Shown here: positions 1-10,200 of the stretch, one piece after another
Position numbering within the stretch: position 1 is the first letter of the stretch
Layout: each line of letters opens with the position of its first letter
Assembly: GCA_017618195.1 (NCBI GenBank)
Contig: JAFZUW010000074.1
Location: 124,001-188,000, forward strand
DNA length: 64,000 bases
DNA from: Lachnospiraceae bacterium
GTDB lineage: Bacteria > Bacillota > Clostridia > Lachnospirales > Lachnospiraceae
Reading direction: 5' to 3'
The notes under the pieces: generated by a model
Seen by the model: the letters and a program-made list of their open reading frames with translations, nothing else
Database searches by the model: none
What the model was told of the DNA's origin: nothing
Made by a program: the position numbers and the translations under genes

Positions 1-180
1 CTTTCTTACCAGCCTAACAGATTGATTATAGCATTTTCAGACGGGAAATACAAGCGCTGCCGAAGACAGGGGACTGATATCGGACCAAGCGCAGAAAGCC
101 AAGGCCGGAAATAGCGGAAACAGAGAAGGAGGGGACAGCCCTGCGGTTGTCCCCTTCGTAAGTCCGGCAACGCCGGCAGA
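1..180. other. Non-coding window edge
   Basis: No convincing gene is visible in these 180 bases. They contain an inverted repeat (GGGGACA at 131-137 with TGTCCCC at 148-154) that could form a hairpin downstream of the lipoprotein gene. It has no T-run on either strand, so it is not a clear intrinsic terminator. Confidence 0.4.
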
Positions 181-714
181 TTATTGATAGCTGCTCTTCG
201 CTTTCGGTAAAGACTGATATGCTTTTTGCGCACATAATGTATTCTTCAGCTCCGCGAAGAAATCCGTCAGATCATGAATTTTCATATCCTTCGGAATGAA
301 ATTCAGCATGGCCTGAGTCGTTGCAATCCGATACTCGTGATTGTCCAATGTAAAGCAAAACTCAATACTGATTTCCGGACTGGACATATAATATGTCTCC
401 AATCCTTCCTCATACCGCTTATACTCTTCAATCAGACCCGGCAGCTGATAATCGCGGATCATTTTCTCAATCGCCGCCCTGTCTTTTCCCGATATCTTCC
501 ATTCAGCCGTAACCGGCTTTTCGGAGACCATATCTTTTTGAATCAGGTTTTGTTCCGTAGAGAATATATTCTTCTGATTGGGATTCACCCAGTCCGAATA
601 TTCGAAACACAGGCTTGAATTCTCGTTCCCTTTCTCCTTGTCATCAGCCGAGCAGCCGCAAAGGAATGCCAACAGCAATGCAAGAAGCAGGCATGATAAC
701 AGTTTTGTTTTCAT
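181..714 (-). CDS. Putative lipoprotein
   Basis: A 177-residue secreted lipoprotein of unknown function. Residues 1-21 form a type II signal peptide with lipobox LCGC, so Cys-21 is the likely lipidated residue. The rest is hydrophilic, with no recognised domain. The start has a GGAGGTC ribosome site that overlaps the end of the upstream ABC gene; the two genes are 1 base apart and the stop of one lies inside the ribosome site of the other, so translation is probably coupled. As last gene of the protease/ABC operon it may be a solute- or immunity-type accessory lipoprotein, but that is inference from context only. Confidence 0.75.
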   Translation of the reverse strand: MKTKLLSCLLLALLLAFLCGCSADDKEKGNENSSLCFEYSDWVNPNQKNIFSTEQNLIQKDMVSEKPVTAEWKISGKDRAAIEKMIRDYQLPGLIEEYKRYEEGLETYYMSSPEISIEFCFTLDNHEYRIATTQAMLNFIPKDMKIHDLTDFFAELKNTLCAQKAYQSLPKAKSSYQ

Positions 715-715
715 C

Positions 716-3253
716 CTATGACCTCCCGTATTTCAGCAGTTTTGACGGAGTTGAAACCATCAGCATGGAAACCGACCCCAGAATTGCAACAATCGTTATC
801 GCAACCCCGCAGACAGCCGGCAGCAAATAGTTTTTCCACGACAAATCAAACAAACGTACAACTATCATGGAATTCTTGGTAAACCCTTCATTCAGGGTTT
901 TCAATACTATCGGTGAAACAACAACCGATAATACTGCTGCCGCAATTACCACCAGCAATAGTTCCGTTCCGAATATCCACGACACCGTCCATCTGCCGGC
1001 GCCGAGCGATCGGAATAACCCGATTTCATAATGATGTTTGCGAATTGTCAACGCCCCAAAGGCAATGATTCCGATTAAGAATAAAAGGATTGAGGCTATA
1101 GACAGTTTTATTCCGATAGGTTCCATTCCCGAAAGGTATTTTGTGCTTTCCTCGACGAAGGATAAAAACGGTGAATAAATCATATATCCTTCCCGATAAT
1201 AATCCTTGTGCGACAAATAATAATCATCCGTCTTCACATCCGGAACAAGCTTTCCAACCAGCAATTGATCATAGTCCTTTTTTCCGGTAAGCCCGACATA
1301 AAACTGCCGAAACTCCCCATTCGGGATAAACCAGAAAGCTCCATCGGAGTCACGTTCATAACAGACCAGCTCTTTCGGATTCGAAGCATCATCTATGATG
1401 CCGATAACACCTAATTCCATTGAGAAAGCGCTTCCGCGTTCCATCTCTTTTCCGATAAACAAACACTTGACAAAGAAACTCATATGATCTATCCGATTCG
1501 CGTTTTCTTCAATGAATCTTTCATCAATCTTTTCGACGGAAACGCCACATAGTTCAGCCAGTTGTCCCTTCGTCAAAAGCACTCCGGTCATCGAATCATG
1601 ACGGTTAAACGGACCGATGAATGACAAGCCGTCGATGCTTCTGACCAGCCTGAACGGATTATTCTCCAGCCGGGTTCTGTTTACGTCATCAGCACTGTAC
1701 AGCTTTTCCTCGACGGAAACCCACTGTCCGTCTTTTTGTATTGTCGGAACAAACTCCGTCAATCCCCATACAGATTGAAGGCTGCCAAGGTAGGCGCTGA
1801 CAAATTGACTTAACGAGGAACTTTCCGCATACTCGATGAAATGCCGATAATCGCTTTTAATAATTCCGGTAATATGCATTGCCAAGCCGGTATGAACATC
1901 CGTAAGAGTGTAGCCGACCAAATCCGAAACCTTGGAAACACCCGCATATTTACCCTGCGCGATGATATTGTCAGCCATATAATCGGTAATCAGTACATCC
2001 CCTCCGGACTTCGGATATCCACCGGCTAACAGTTCTATCCGGGCTCCCTTATAATCATCTAATGCAACAAATTCACGAAACCATTTCTCCCGCGTCAAAT
2101 CCGAGGAAAAATTTGACCGTTCACTGAAATCGTCGAGGCTTTTGCAAAAGAAGTAACTCCGATAGAGCGGCGTATCCTGTCCGATCACGGAACGAACCTT
2201 TTCCTCGTCCGTTAACCTGACACTTTCACATTCTGCGGACGGTCCGTAAAAAAACAACTCGCTGTCTCCCTGCCTGACTACTTTGTCAACATATCGGGTA
2301 ATAGGCAAAAAAGAAAGCTTATTATCCTTTATCGTATTATAAAGGGCATTCGTTTTAGAATAGCCCGAAATGTTGAGTGAGGTGATCAGCAATGTAAACA
2401 TCACGACCGCTATCAAAAGAATCGCAAGAATTGCCGCCAGATTTCTTTTCAGGAAAAACAAGGAATAACGCATCAGTTTAAGTGTTCCCGAGAATGCTTT
2501 TCCCGAACAATCCTCTTCTCTTGATGCGAATTCATTTTCCTTTTCAGATTTGCCGTCTCGTTCATATGACTTATTTTCCGTGATCCGCCCCTGCTCCAGC
2601 CGTATTATTTCATCACAATACTCTTTCGCCAGTTGCTCATCATGTGTCACTATTACCACCAGACGATTCACGGATATCGACCTTAAAAGATTCATTACTT
2701 CTTCGGCCGTATTGATATCCAGATTCCCGGTCGGCTCATCACAAAGGATTATACTGGATTCTTTGGCTATTGCACGTGCAATGGCAACTCTTTGCTGCTG
2801 CCCGCCGGACATCTTGCGAATATCCCGTTTTTCATACCCGGACAGTTCAACATCCGCAAGCGCTTTCAGAGCTTTCCGTTCAATTTCCTTTTCATCGGAT
2901 AATTGAAAACGCAAAGCCGCTTTAATGTTATCCAGAGCGGACATATTCCCGATCAAATTATACTCCTGGAATATATACGCCACCTGCCATTTTCGGAAAG
3001 AGTCCATTTCCTTTTCCGAAAACTCATCAATTCTTTTGCCCCGGAAAGAAATCCATCCACTTGAGGGATTATCCATTCCTCCGAGCATATTCAGCAAAGT
3101 GGTCTTTCCGCTGCCGCTGCGGCCTACCACTCCCAGCATACCGCAATCGGGGAAACGATAATTCACATTATCTAAAGCAATTATCTCCCTTTCCCCGTCC
3201 GCTTCATAAGACTTGCAGAGATTTTCTGCCCCCAGCAAATAAACTTTATCCAT
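716..3253 (-). CDS. MacB-like ABC transporter, ATPase-permease fusion
   Basis: An 845-residue fusion. Residues 1-230 are an ABC ATPase with Walker A GRSGSGKT (44-51), signature MSGGQQQRVAIARA, Walker B ILCDEPTGNLD and H-loop VTHD. After a charged linker comes an FtsX-type permease: one TM segment near 265-290, a large extracytoplasmic domain (about 290-680), then three TM segments with a loop in the last 160 residues. This is the MacB/FtsX mechanotransmission class, which extrudes peptides or lipoproteins or drives cell-envelope hydrolases rather than classic import. It lies between a secreted metalloprotease and a lipoprotein in one operon, so all three probably act at the cell surface. The substrate is unknown. 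Confidence 0.85.
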   Translation of the reverse strand: MDKVYLLGAENLCKSYEADGEREIIALDNVNYRFPDCGMLGVVGRSGSGKTTLLNMLGGMDNPSSGWISFRGKRIDEFSEKEMDSFRKWQVAYIFQEYNLIGNMSALDNIKAALRFQLSDEKEIERKALKALADVELSGYEKRDIRKMSGGQQQRVAIARAIAKESSIILCDEPTGNLDINTAEEVMNLLRSISVNRLVVIVTHDEQLAKEYCDEIIRLEQGRITENKSYERDGKSEKENEFASREEDCSGKAFSGTLKLMRYSLFFLKRNLAAILAILLIAVVMFTLLITSLNISGYSKTNALYNTIKDNKLSFLPITRYVDKVVRQGDSELFFYGPSAECESVRLTDEEKVRSVIGQDTPLYRSYFFCKSLDDFSERSNFSSDLTREKWFREFVALDDYKGARIELLAGGYPKSGGDVLITDYMADNIIAQGKYAGVSKVSDLVGYTLTDVHTGLAMHITGIIKSDYRHFIEYAESSSLSQFVSAYLGSLQSVWGLTEFVPTIQKDGQWVSVEEKLYSADDVNRTRLENNPFRLVRSIDGLSFIGPFNRHDSMTGVLLTKGQLAELCGVSVEKIDERFIEENANRIDHMSFFVKCLFIGKEMERGSAFSMELGVIGIIDDASNPKELVCYERDSDGAFWFIPNGEFRQFYVGLTGKKDYDQLLVGKLVPDVKTDDYYLSHKDYYREGYMIYSPFLSFVEESTKYLSGMEPIGIKLSIASILLFLIGIIAFGALTIRKHHYEIGLFRSLGAGRWTVSWIFGTELLLVVIAAAVLSVVVSPIVLKTLNEGFTKNSMIVVRLFDLSWKNYLLPAVCGVAITIVAILGSVSMLMVSTPSKLLKYGRS

Positions 3254-3259
3254 CTTTAC

Positions 3260-4051
3260 CTAATAACCGTAAGCGTATCTTAAATTCATCTTATCGAAAT
3301 CCGTGTAATCCAGAAAAACATGATACCCTGAAGAATAATCGTATTTCATAACCGTCATATTCCTTGAATATGCTTGCTCCGAAGCGTATATATCCCTAAG
3401 TCCGAATGTGTGGCCGAGTTCATGCATAGCAAGCATTTTCTTCGCATCTAACGTATACGAATTCATATAATAGGTATTGTAAAGAATATGCGACTCCGTA
3501 ACCAGCGCATAACCTCCCGAAGGAGTGCAGTTCATATTATTTATGGCATTGTAACCTACCGGACCTTGATTGGCCGCTGCAACCGTATATTTGTCGCCGG
3601 GCGAATAATAGCCTTTTGAAGAAGCATATACGTTAATACCGCTGGACACGGCAGACATCTTTCCAAAGGCATATTTTGCTGCCGTCAGATAATCGCCGGA
3701 CACCTGTGTCACTCCATAACCGATGCCGCCCGGATTGGATGCTTTGAATCTTCTCCATCCGTAAAAGTTGTACGCATTACTGCCGCCTTCCGAAAGATAT
3801 AGGGCATATGCATCTGAATACGCATATATAGGGCTGATTCTCGGCCCCGACGGCAAAGCAGCCTTATTGATAACAGAAGCATATGATACTTTGCCTGAAC
3901 CGTCAACCTTCTGCAGCTGTTTTTCCTGTTCGGCTTCCCGATTACTCCGATTATTCTTAATATCCGCAAAAGCAGCAGACACAAGAACAAATACGCAGGC
4001 TGATAATACACACCAGCACAACAACATAAATACACCAAGACGTCTTTTCAT
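3260..4051 (-). CDS. Secreted metzincin-type zinc metalloprotease
   Basis: A 263-residue exported protease. Residues 1-29 are a Sec signal peptide with a long hydrophobic core. The zinc site is HELGHTFGLRD at 210-220, i.e. HExxHxxGxxD, the metzincin pattern with Asp as third ligand as in snapalysin-like enzymes; a Met-turn-like VMKY follows about 15 residues later. I place the start at 4051, not the longer frame from 4093, because GGAGGG sits just upstream and because the longer version would begin at the transcript start and put charged residues before the signal peptide. First gene of the operon with the ABC fusion 6 bases downstream. The target is unknown; cleavage of a surface or exported peptide is plausible. 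Confidence 0.8.
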   Translation of the reverse strand: MKRRLGVFMLLCWCVLSACVFVLVSAAFADIKNNRSNREAEQEKQLQKVDGSGKVSYASVINKAALPSGPRISPIYAYSDAYALYLSEGGSNAYNFYGWRRFKASNPGGIGYGVTQVSGDYLTAAKYAFGKMSAVSSGINVYASSKGYYSPGDKYTVAAANQGPVGYNAINNMNCTPSGGYALVTESHILYNTYYMNSYTLDAKKMLAMHELGHTFGLRDIYASEQAYSRNMTVMKYDYSSGYHVFLDYTDFDKMNLRYAYGY

Positions 4052-4076
4052 GATGCCCTCCACAAAATGTAATATT

Positions 4077-4093
4077 TTGAGCAAAATGCTCAA
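4077..4093. promoter_or_regulatory. Perfect palindrome at the transcript start
   Basis: TTGAGCA-AAA-TGCTCAA is a perfect 7-bp inverted repeat with a 3-base centre, lying immediately downstream of the -10 element, where the +1 of the protease operon should fall. The position suits a repressor operator; alternatively it forms a short hairpin at the 5' end of the mRNA. Confidence 0.6.
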
Positions 4094-4101
4094 TACATTG
4101 A

Positions 4102-4130
4102 ATTATATATGACAAACCTATTGGTGTCAA
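4102..4130 (-). promoter_or_regulatory. Consensus sigma-A promoter of the protease-ABC operon
   Basis: Reading the minus strand: -35 TTGACA (4130-4125), 17-base spacer, -10 TATAAT (4107-4102). Both hexamers match consensus exactly. The expected start is near 4095, about 45 bases before the protease start codon. Confidence 0.85.
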
Positions 4131-4210
4131 TAAAACATTGGGTAATTCACTATATTCTCAACATTTGTTTATCTGATTGATTTTAAAAATATTATGCTAT
4201 AAACACCAGC

Positions 4211-4243
4211 AAAAAACACCCTCCCGTTTCTCCGGGAGGGTGT
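4211..4243 (-). terminator. Intrinsic terminator of the type VII operon
   Basis: An 11-bp perfect stem (ACACCCTCCCG paired with CGGGAGGGTGT, 4216-4226 and 4233-4243) with a 6-base loop; on the minus strand it is followed by a run of T. It lies 17 bases after the stop of the giant surface-protein gene and ends the ~22.5 kb operon. Confidence 0.9.
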
Positions 4244-4260
4244 CTGTCACGTCTCATCAA

Positions 4261-7200
4261 TTATGCAGTCTGCTTTTTCTTCTTCAGCATTTTTGCAAGG
4301 ATTACTCCGAGAACCGCCAGCAGAATTGCTCCGAATCCCGCTCCGATTCCGATCCAGACTCTGTAATCACCGATTGCCAGATGCTGTACTTCCTTGATGG
4401 ATTTCGTATTTCCCGCTCTGTCGACGAGCAGTAATCCTACTTTATGACTTCCGGGTTGTAACGTCAGGGAAAGCTTCTTCTCCTGCTCGCTGTATACGAA
4501 CGGAGAATCTTCGTTTCCGGCAAGATTTGCAAGATGGATCGTCTCACCGTCAACATATGCAACCGTTTCACTGATCTCAAGCGTTTCCGTAAGATCGGTA
4601 AACTCAATGACATGCTCGCCGGATCCGCTGAACCAGCCCCAATCATGGAAGTGCTCCGGAATGGTAACACCCGGTGTCGTGTTATCGATATTCATCTCAC
4701 CGAGATCCAGGCTCTGACCGTTATTCACGATTCTTAAGTAGATTCCGGTATCGGCATCTGCCGTGAAGTTCTTTACGAAGTACTCGCCGGGCAGGATGTA
4801 GCGATATGCGCCGACATCATACATGTCCTTGTCAAACAGGCTTTCTTCGCTGCCCGTCACCTTCGTATCCGTAACTTCCTGCGTTGCCTTATCAACAAGA
4901 CAAATCTGTGTTGCATCAGACAACTTGGAAAATACGACGATACTCAGATCCGAGAAGCTGCTCGGTCTCTTACTGATCGGTCCGTTCTCATCTTCGAAGG
5001 AGTACCATCCGGTTGCCTTTTCACGGTCACTGTTCTCAATATAAGCAAGAACCTTGACGGTCGGGTCAACCATACGGACATACGTGTTATCATTCAGAAC
5101 GCTTGCATTGCCCGCCTTGTCATACGCCGTAAGCTTCAGGGAATATACGCCATCCAGTTCGAAGCCGTCAAGCTTGAATACCATTGTCGGCATGTATGTG
5201 TCCGCAACGGTTTCCTCGGACCTTCCGGTGATTTCCTCCGGAGTGATCACTCCGATCTCGCGTCCGTTTTCATATACGGGAGTGTACTTCTTTCCGCTGC
5301 AAACGATATAAGCGATATTGGTGTCTTTGAATGCAACTGCGGGTGCATCATCGTTTCTGCGGTCATAATCGTAAAGCTCGAAGAACTTATAATCGTCAGC
5401 CGCTACGTCTTTGCCGTTTCTTGCCGCAATCACGGGAGCCGTGTAGTCGGTCTCGAAGATGGCTGTCTTGGTAGGATACTGTCCGCCTGCGGCGTTCGAA
5501 AGATCCGCGGCATTGCCTGCGCGGTCAACGGGTGCGATCGTAATCTTGTAAACGCCGTCTTCCGTGAACGGGATTGTCAGCTTGTGGATATCGCTTCCGC
5601 TTTCCTCCCATTTATCCGAGTAATAGTATGTCTTCCATTCGGCATCCTTGTCGGTATGCGCGCTGCCTGCCGGCTGGTAATAAACCTGCAGATGAACGTC
5701 CTCCGACCGGAAGTTTACTTCCTTCACCGTAATCTCGGCCTTGACGTTATCCTTCTGTGCAATGTTGTAATATATCTCTTCATCATCCAAAGAACCGAAT
5801 GATTCAAAGTTGTTCGAAACCTTCGGAGCAGTCTTATCGATTACAAATCTCGGCGTTGTGAAGGTATCTCCGTTGTTTCCGGCGATATCCGCATAACTGA
5901 TGCTTACATAGTAATCTCCGTCCTCGGTAACGGTAAATGTTCCGACGTGTGCGGTGTCATCCGTTGTGATGGACGCTCCTCTTTCGTTCCAGTGAACGGT
6001 AGGCGTCATCGAGTTCATTCTGACAACAACATCACTCGGATTAAAGTTTCTCTCATTGATCGTAATGGTGATTGTTCTTCCGGAACTGTAGTAGTATCCG
6101 TTTTTCGGAGCTCCGTCACCGAGCGAGGCGGTAATAACCGGTGCAGTCGTGTCGATACTGTACATATTTTCCTTCTCGCTCGTATTGCCGGCACGGTCCG
6201 TCATCTTAATCTTAACCGTGTTGCCGTTCGCGTTGCTCTTCACAACAATCCGGAACTGAAGCTTCGTAATCAGGTTCTGATCGTATTCAATCGAGTCTTC
6301 GATGATCACTGCATCCGCGGTACTGCTTGTTGCTTTGCCGTTAAGATCTACCGAGATCGTTCCGGACGTTCTGTCCTTATCGATGCTCCAGTCAATATGG
6401 TCGATACCGGAAAATGTATCCACGCACGTTACGGTAAGAACAATCTGATCCTTGTAAAGCGGGATGCCGTTCGCATCAGTCTTTCTCGACGGATCCTTCT
6501 CGGTGATCGTAATACCGGAAGTTTCCGCGTGAATCTCGGGATTCTCAATGATGCTTCCGTCTGCATTGATCAGACCGGAAGAATGTCCTACGTTATCGGT
6601 TACGACAGCGGATACGCCGCCCTTGAAACCTTTTTCAATGACAAATGACATGTAGTAGCGTTCCGTCTCCTGCTCTTCCTCGTCATCGTCCTGATCGTCA
6701 TCAAGATCCTTGTCGCCGTTCTGATCATCATTATGCTGATCGTCATTCTGATCATCGTTATTCAGATCGCCGTTTTGATCGTCATCATTGCTTGAATCGC
6801 CGTTCTGGTCACCGGAATTCTGATCGTCGTTCAGATCGTCTTTATTATCCTTATCCGACTCATCTTTATCAGAGGTCTCCGTGCCGGGCTTGTCCTCTTC
6901 GGGCTTGTTCTCGTTCGGATCAACCTCTTCAACGATCAGTTCTTCGGCCGTCTTGGTAATCTCAACGGTCTCTCCGTTGATATCCTTCAGATACAGGGTA
7001 ACCGAATTCAATCCGGACGAAACTCCGGGATCCTTGACATAAATCCTGAGCTCCGTGTCCTCCGTAAAGAAGAAACCGTAATTCGTACGCTCAACCGCGT
7101 CTCCGTCACCGGAATCGTTACCGAACCGGAACTCCGTAATCTGCGGTTTCGTCTTGTCAATGTGAATGATCGTTGACTGCTCCTCGGAAGGCTCCGTTTC

Positions 7201-10200
7201 ATTCGAGTTCAGTGCGTTATCAATTGCATAAGCCAGCAGGTTGTAGCTACCTTCCTCGGTAAGCGGATACGAGTATTCCGCCATACCGGTAAAGACGCTG
7301 TCAATGAACAGCTCATCTAACGTTCCGATTTCCTCGAAATAAACCTCACCGTCTCTGGTAATCCGGACAATCATCAGACCGGATTCTCCATCCTGTGCGT
7401 TTACCTTCAGCTCGATATCGCCCGGATACCATCTTTCAACATGCTCGTCTTCAAACAGGAACTCATAAATTGCGAGAACATCCGTCTCACCCTCTTCGGT
7501 CGTAAACTCCTCCGGAAGAATAATGATTGCGGTCGGAGGCGTATTCTCAAGGAACAGTACAGGAGCTTTGCTTGATATACCGAAGCTCATTCCGACAGAA
7601 TGATCGCCGTCCTCGTCTTCATTTTCCGTGGACAATAATGCGTAGGTCGCACCGTTTCCAAGCTCATCTTCAAGTGTTACGGTCAACACGCCTTTTCCGT
7701 CAATCGGCAAAGGATCAAAGACATAAGAGTCTGTGTCTTCATTATAACTGCCGACAAATTCCGTCTCATTCCAGCTGATAACGGCTTTCGCGGCTCCGAC
7801 ACCGTCTACCTTATCCTCCGGATCGGGATCCTTAACCTGAATGCTGATTACATACTCTTCGCTTCCGAACATGCCCATCGGAAGATTATTGATTAAGGAA
7901 TTCTCATAATGATATGACGCAGTGTCAATTACCGGCGCAACCGTGTCGATTATAAAACTGAATGTCTTGCTGTTCTGATTTCCGGCAAGGTCCTCTGCCA
8001 CGATTTCGATTTCGTAACGGCCGTCCACCGGAACTTCGTTTTTAATGAACGGATAAATCGTATTTGCAAAATCAATCGTATGGATATATTTGGTATACGG
8101 AATGAAACGATCATTAGGCGTTTCCGCTGCGGTAAGTTCCTCAGCAATGACTCCCTCTTCAACCTCTTCTGCCGTCAGTTCCGCAGGCTCTTCCGCGATG
8201 TCCGGCTCGCCCTTTGAAATATCATAAGAACCGATCTTCTCACCGTTTACGGAGATAGTATAACTCTTCAAACCGTTATCATCCGTAAGAGTTACGTCAA
8301 TCTTGTGCTCTGCAGCATCAACACCGTAGTATTTCTGCACTTCACTGTTCTCTATCGCAGGCTCATTGCCTCCGTCGGGATCGTAGAATAGTGTGAACTC
8401 CTCGTTCGTCCCATCGCAAATAGGCTTTACAGGACAGCAGTTATCACTGGAATCGATTACTTGGATGGCTATTCTGTTCGTTGCACCCGCCTGAAGACTC
8501 TCTTTGAAATATCCAATGTTCAAATAGAATGTATCCGTTTCATCCTCTCCCGGACGACCGGTAATACGAATCCATTCGTACTGATAAGAAGCATCCCATA
8601 TATGCTCCCGGGAGCGAAACTCTACTGAATGGACTATACCGTCCAATCTTGTAATCTTAATTTTGATTTTTTTCAGGTCTTCGTCTTTGGCCTTTATCTT
8701 TATATACTCGTCGCCGTTAATATATACTGATTTCCAGATTATGCCGTCCTTCGCAAAATATGAATACGGCTGAACGATTTCGGCCTCGGAATCCGGCGCT
8801 TCAACAATGCCGAGATCTCCGATTTCCTGACTGACAAAAGGAATGTCCTTATTAAATACAATATTTCCGCCGAAATAGTAAACTCCGGGATTATTCGCCT
8901 GATCATAAACCTCTACATAACCCTGACCGCTGAAAATCTTATCTCCTTCTGTCAAGTCAATGGTGAAACCGATCCCATCTTCGGTCTCTGTAAGATTTTC
9001 GGCCGGAACATATCCTTCTCTCTTTGTAGTACTGTTTGCGTCAATTTCATAGATCCGATAATAAATCTTATCTCTGACAATTCCCGATTCATTATCGAGA
9101 ATGCCGGTACAGGTGATTTGCAAACTTGCATTGTTTTCCCCGAATACTCCGGGAACAATTACCTCTTTAGCTTCTGCAATAGTCGGAGCGGTATTATCAT
9201 ACTTGAATTTATACGTTTTTTCTGTTACACCTCTGTACTGGGTCAGCGGATAAACCGCCCAGAAATGAATGTATAATTCGCCGTTGACAAAATTATCCTC
9301 GTTAGTCCATTCTCTGACTCTGTCATCTTCTGCTTCATATTCGTCGTTATACTTGCCCCAATTGTTACCCAGATCGGTTGTCGAAACCTTATAATATACT
9401 TTGGCACCGGGAACCGTCGAAATCTTCCATTGTTGCTGCCTGGTTTCAAACTTAATCCATTCGTCTTCGTTTATACCTTCAACACTTAAAGCAGGTGCAT
9501 CCGTGTTAATGGCTTTTTCAACAAAGATGGACGATGAGGACATGTTTCCGGCAGCATCCACAACATACACATAAACCGTCTTCCCGGTCATTTCTTCGGT
9601 ACATGGAAAATCGAAGGATGTCTTGCCGTCTTTCAAAGAGAAAGGAACAACCTTTTGATCTCCGTTTTCGGGTTTATATTCTTCTCCGATTGTATAAAAA
9701 GCCCTGTCTACTTTGGAACGAGCATCCGAAAGAGTTCCGACACAAAACACTCTATAGTAATCGGTAAGATCCGGTTTTATCTCAAGTTCAAAGCCGGAAG
9801 GCGGCGTCATATCAAGCTTATAATGATACTGACCGGTTTTTTTGTAAACCTGTTTGGTGGTATTGTCTACCGCCCAGAAACTGATATAATAACCGCTGGT
9901 CTCGGGAATCGGTTCCCCCCAGACCTTTGCATCTCTGTGCGTGTAATTTCCTAATTCATCATAAGTATGTGAATTATATCTTAATCTGTAGTATACAGTT
10001 AAATCTTTTGAAACATCTACCCAATCTTTGTAAGAATTGTTCCATCCATTATCATAAGCAATAAGCTTGTCTGTAACATTAAAGTGGGTTATGTATTTTT
10101 CTTCTACGAAAACGGACGACGTTTGGATGTTTCCGGCTTTATCAACTATATAAATATAGACAGTTAAGCCGGCCATTGAATCAAAATAATCACAGTTAAT

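Noticed and set aside
131..154. Terminator for the first lipoprotein gene
   Set aside because: A stem exists but no T-run follows on the minus strand.
5947..6648. Plus-strand frame of 233 codons in the giant surface-protein gene
   Set aside because: Lies opposite well-formed Ig-like repeats; Arg/Ser/Val-rich shadow composition.
6661..6915. Short regular repeats that resemble a CRISPR or satellite at first sight
   Set aside because: Units are short, degenerate and in frame, coding an Asp/Asn-rich linker; no spacers of constant length and no cas genes.
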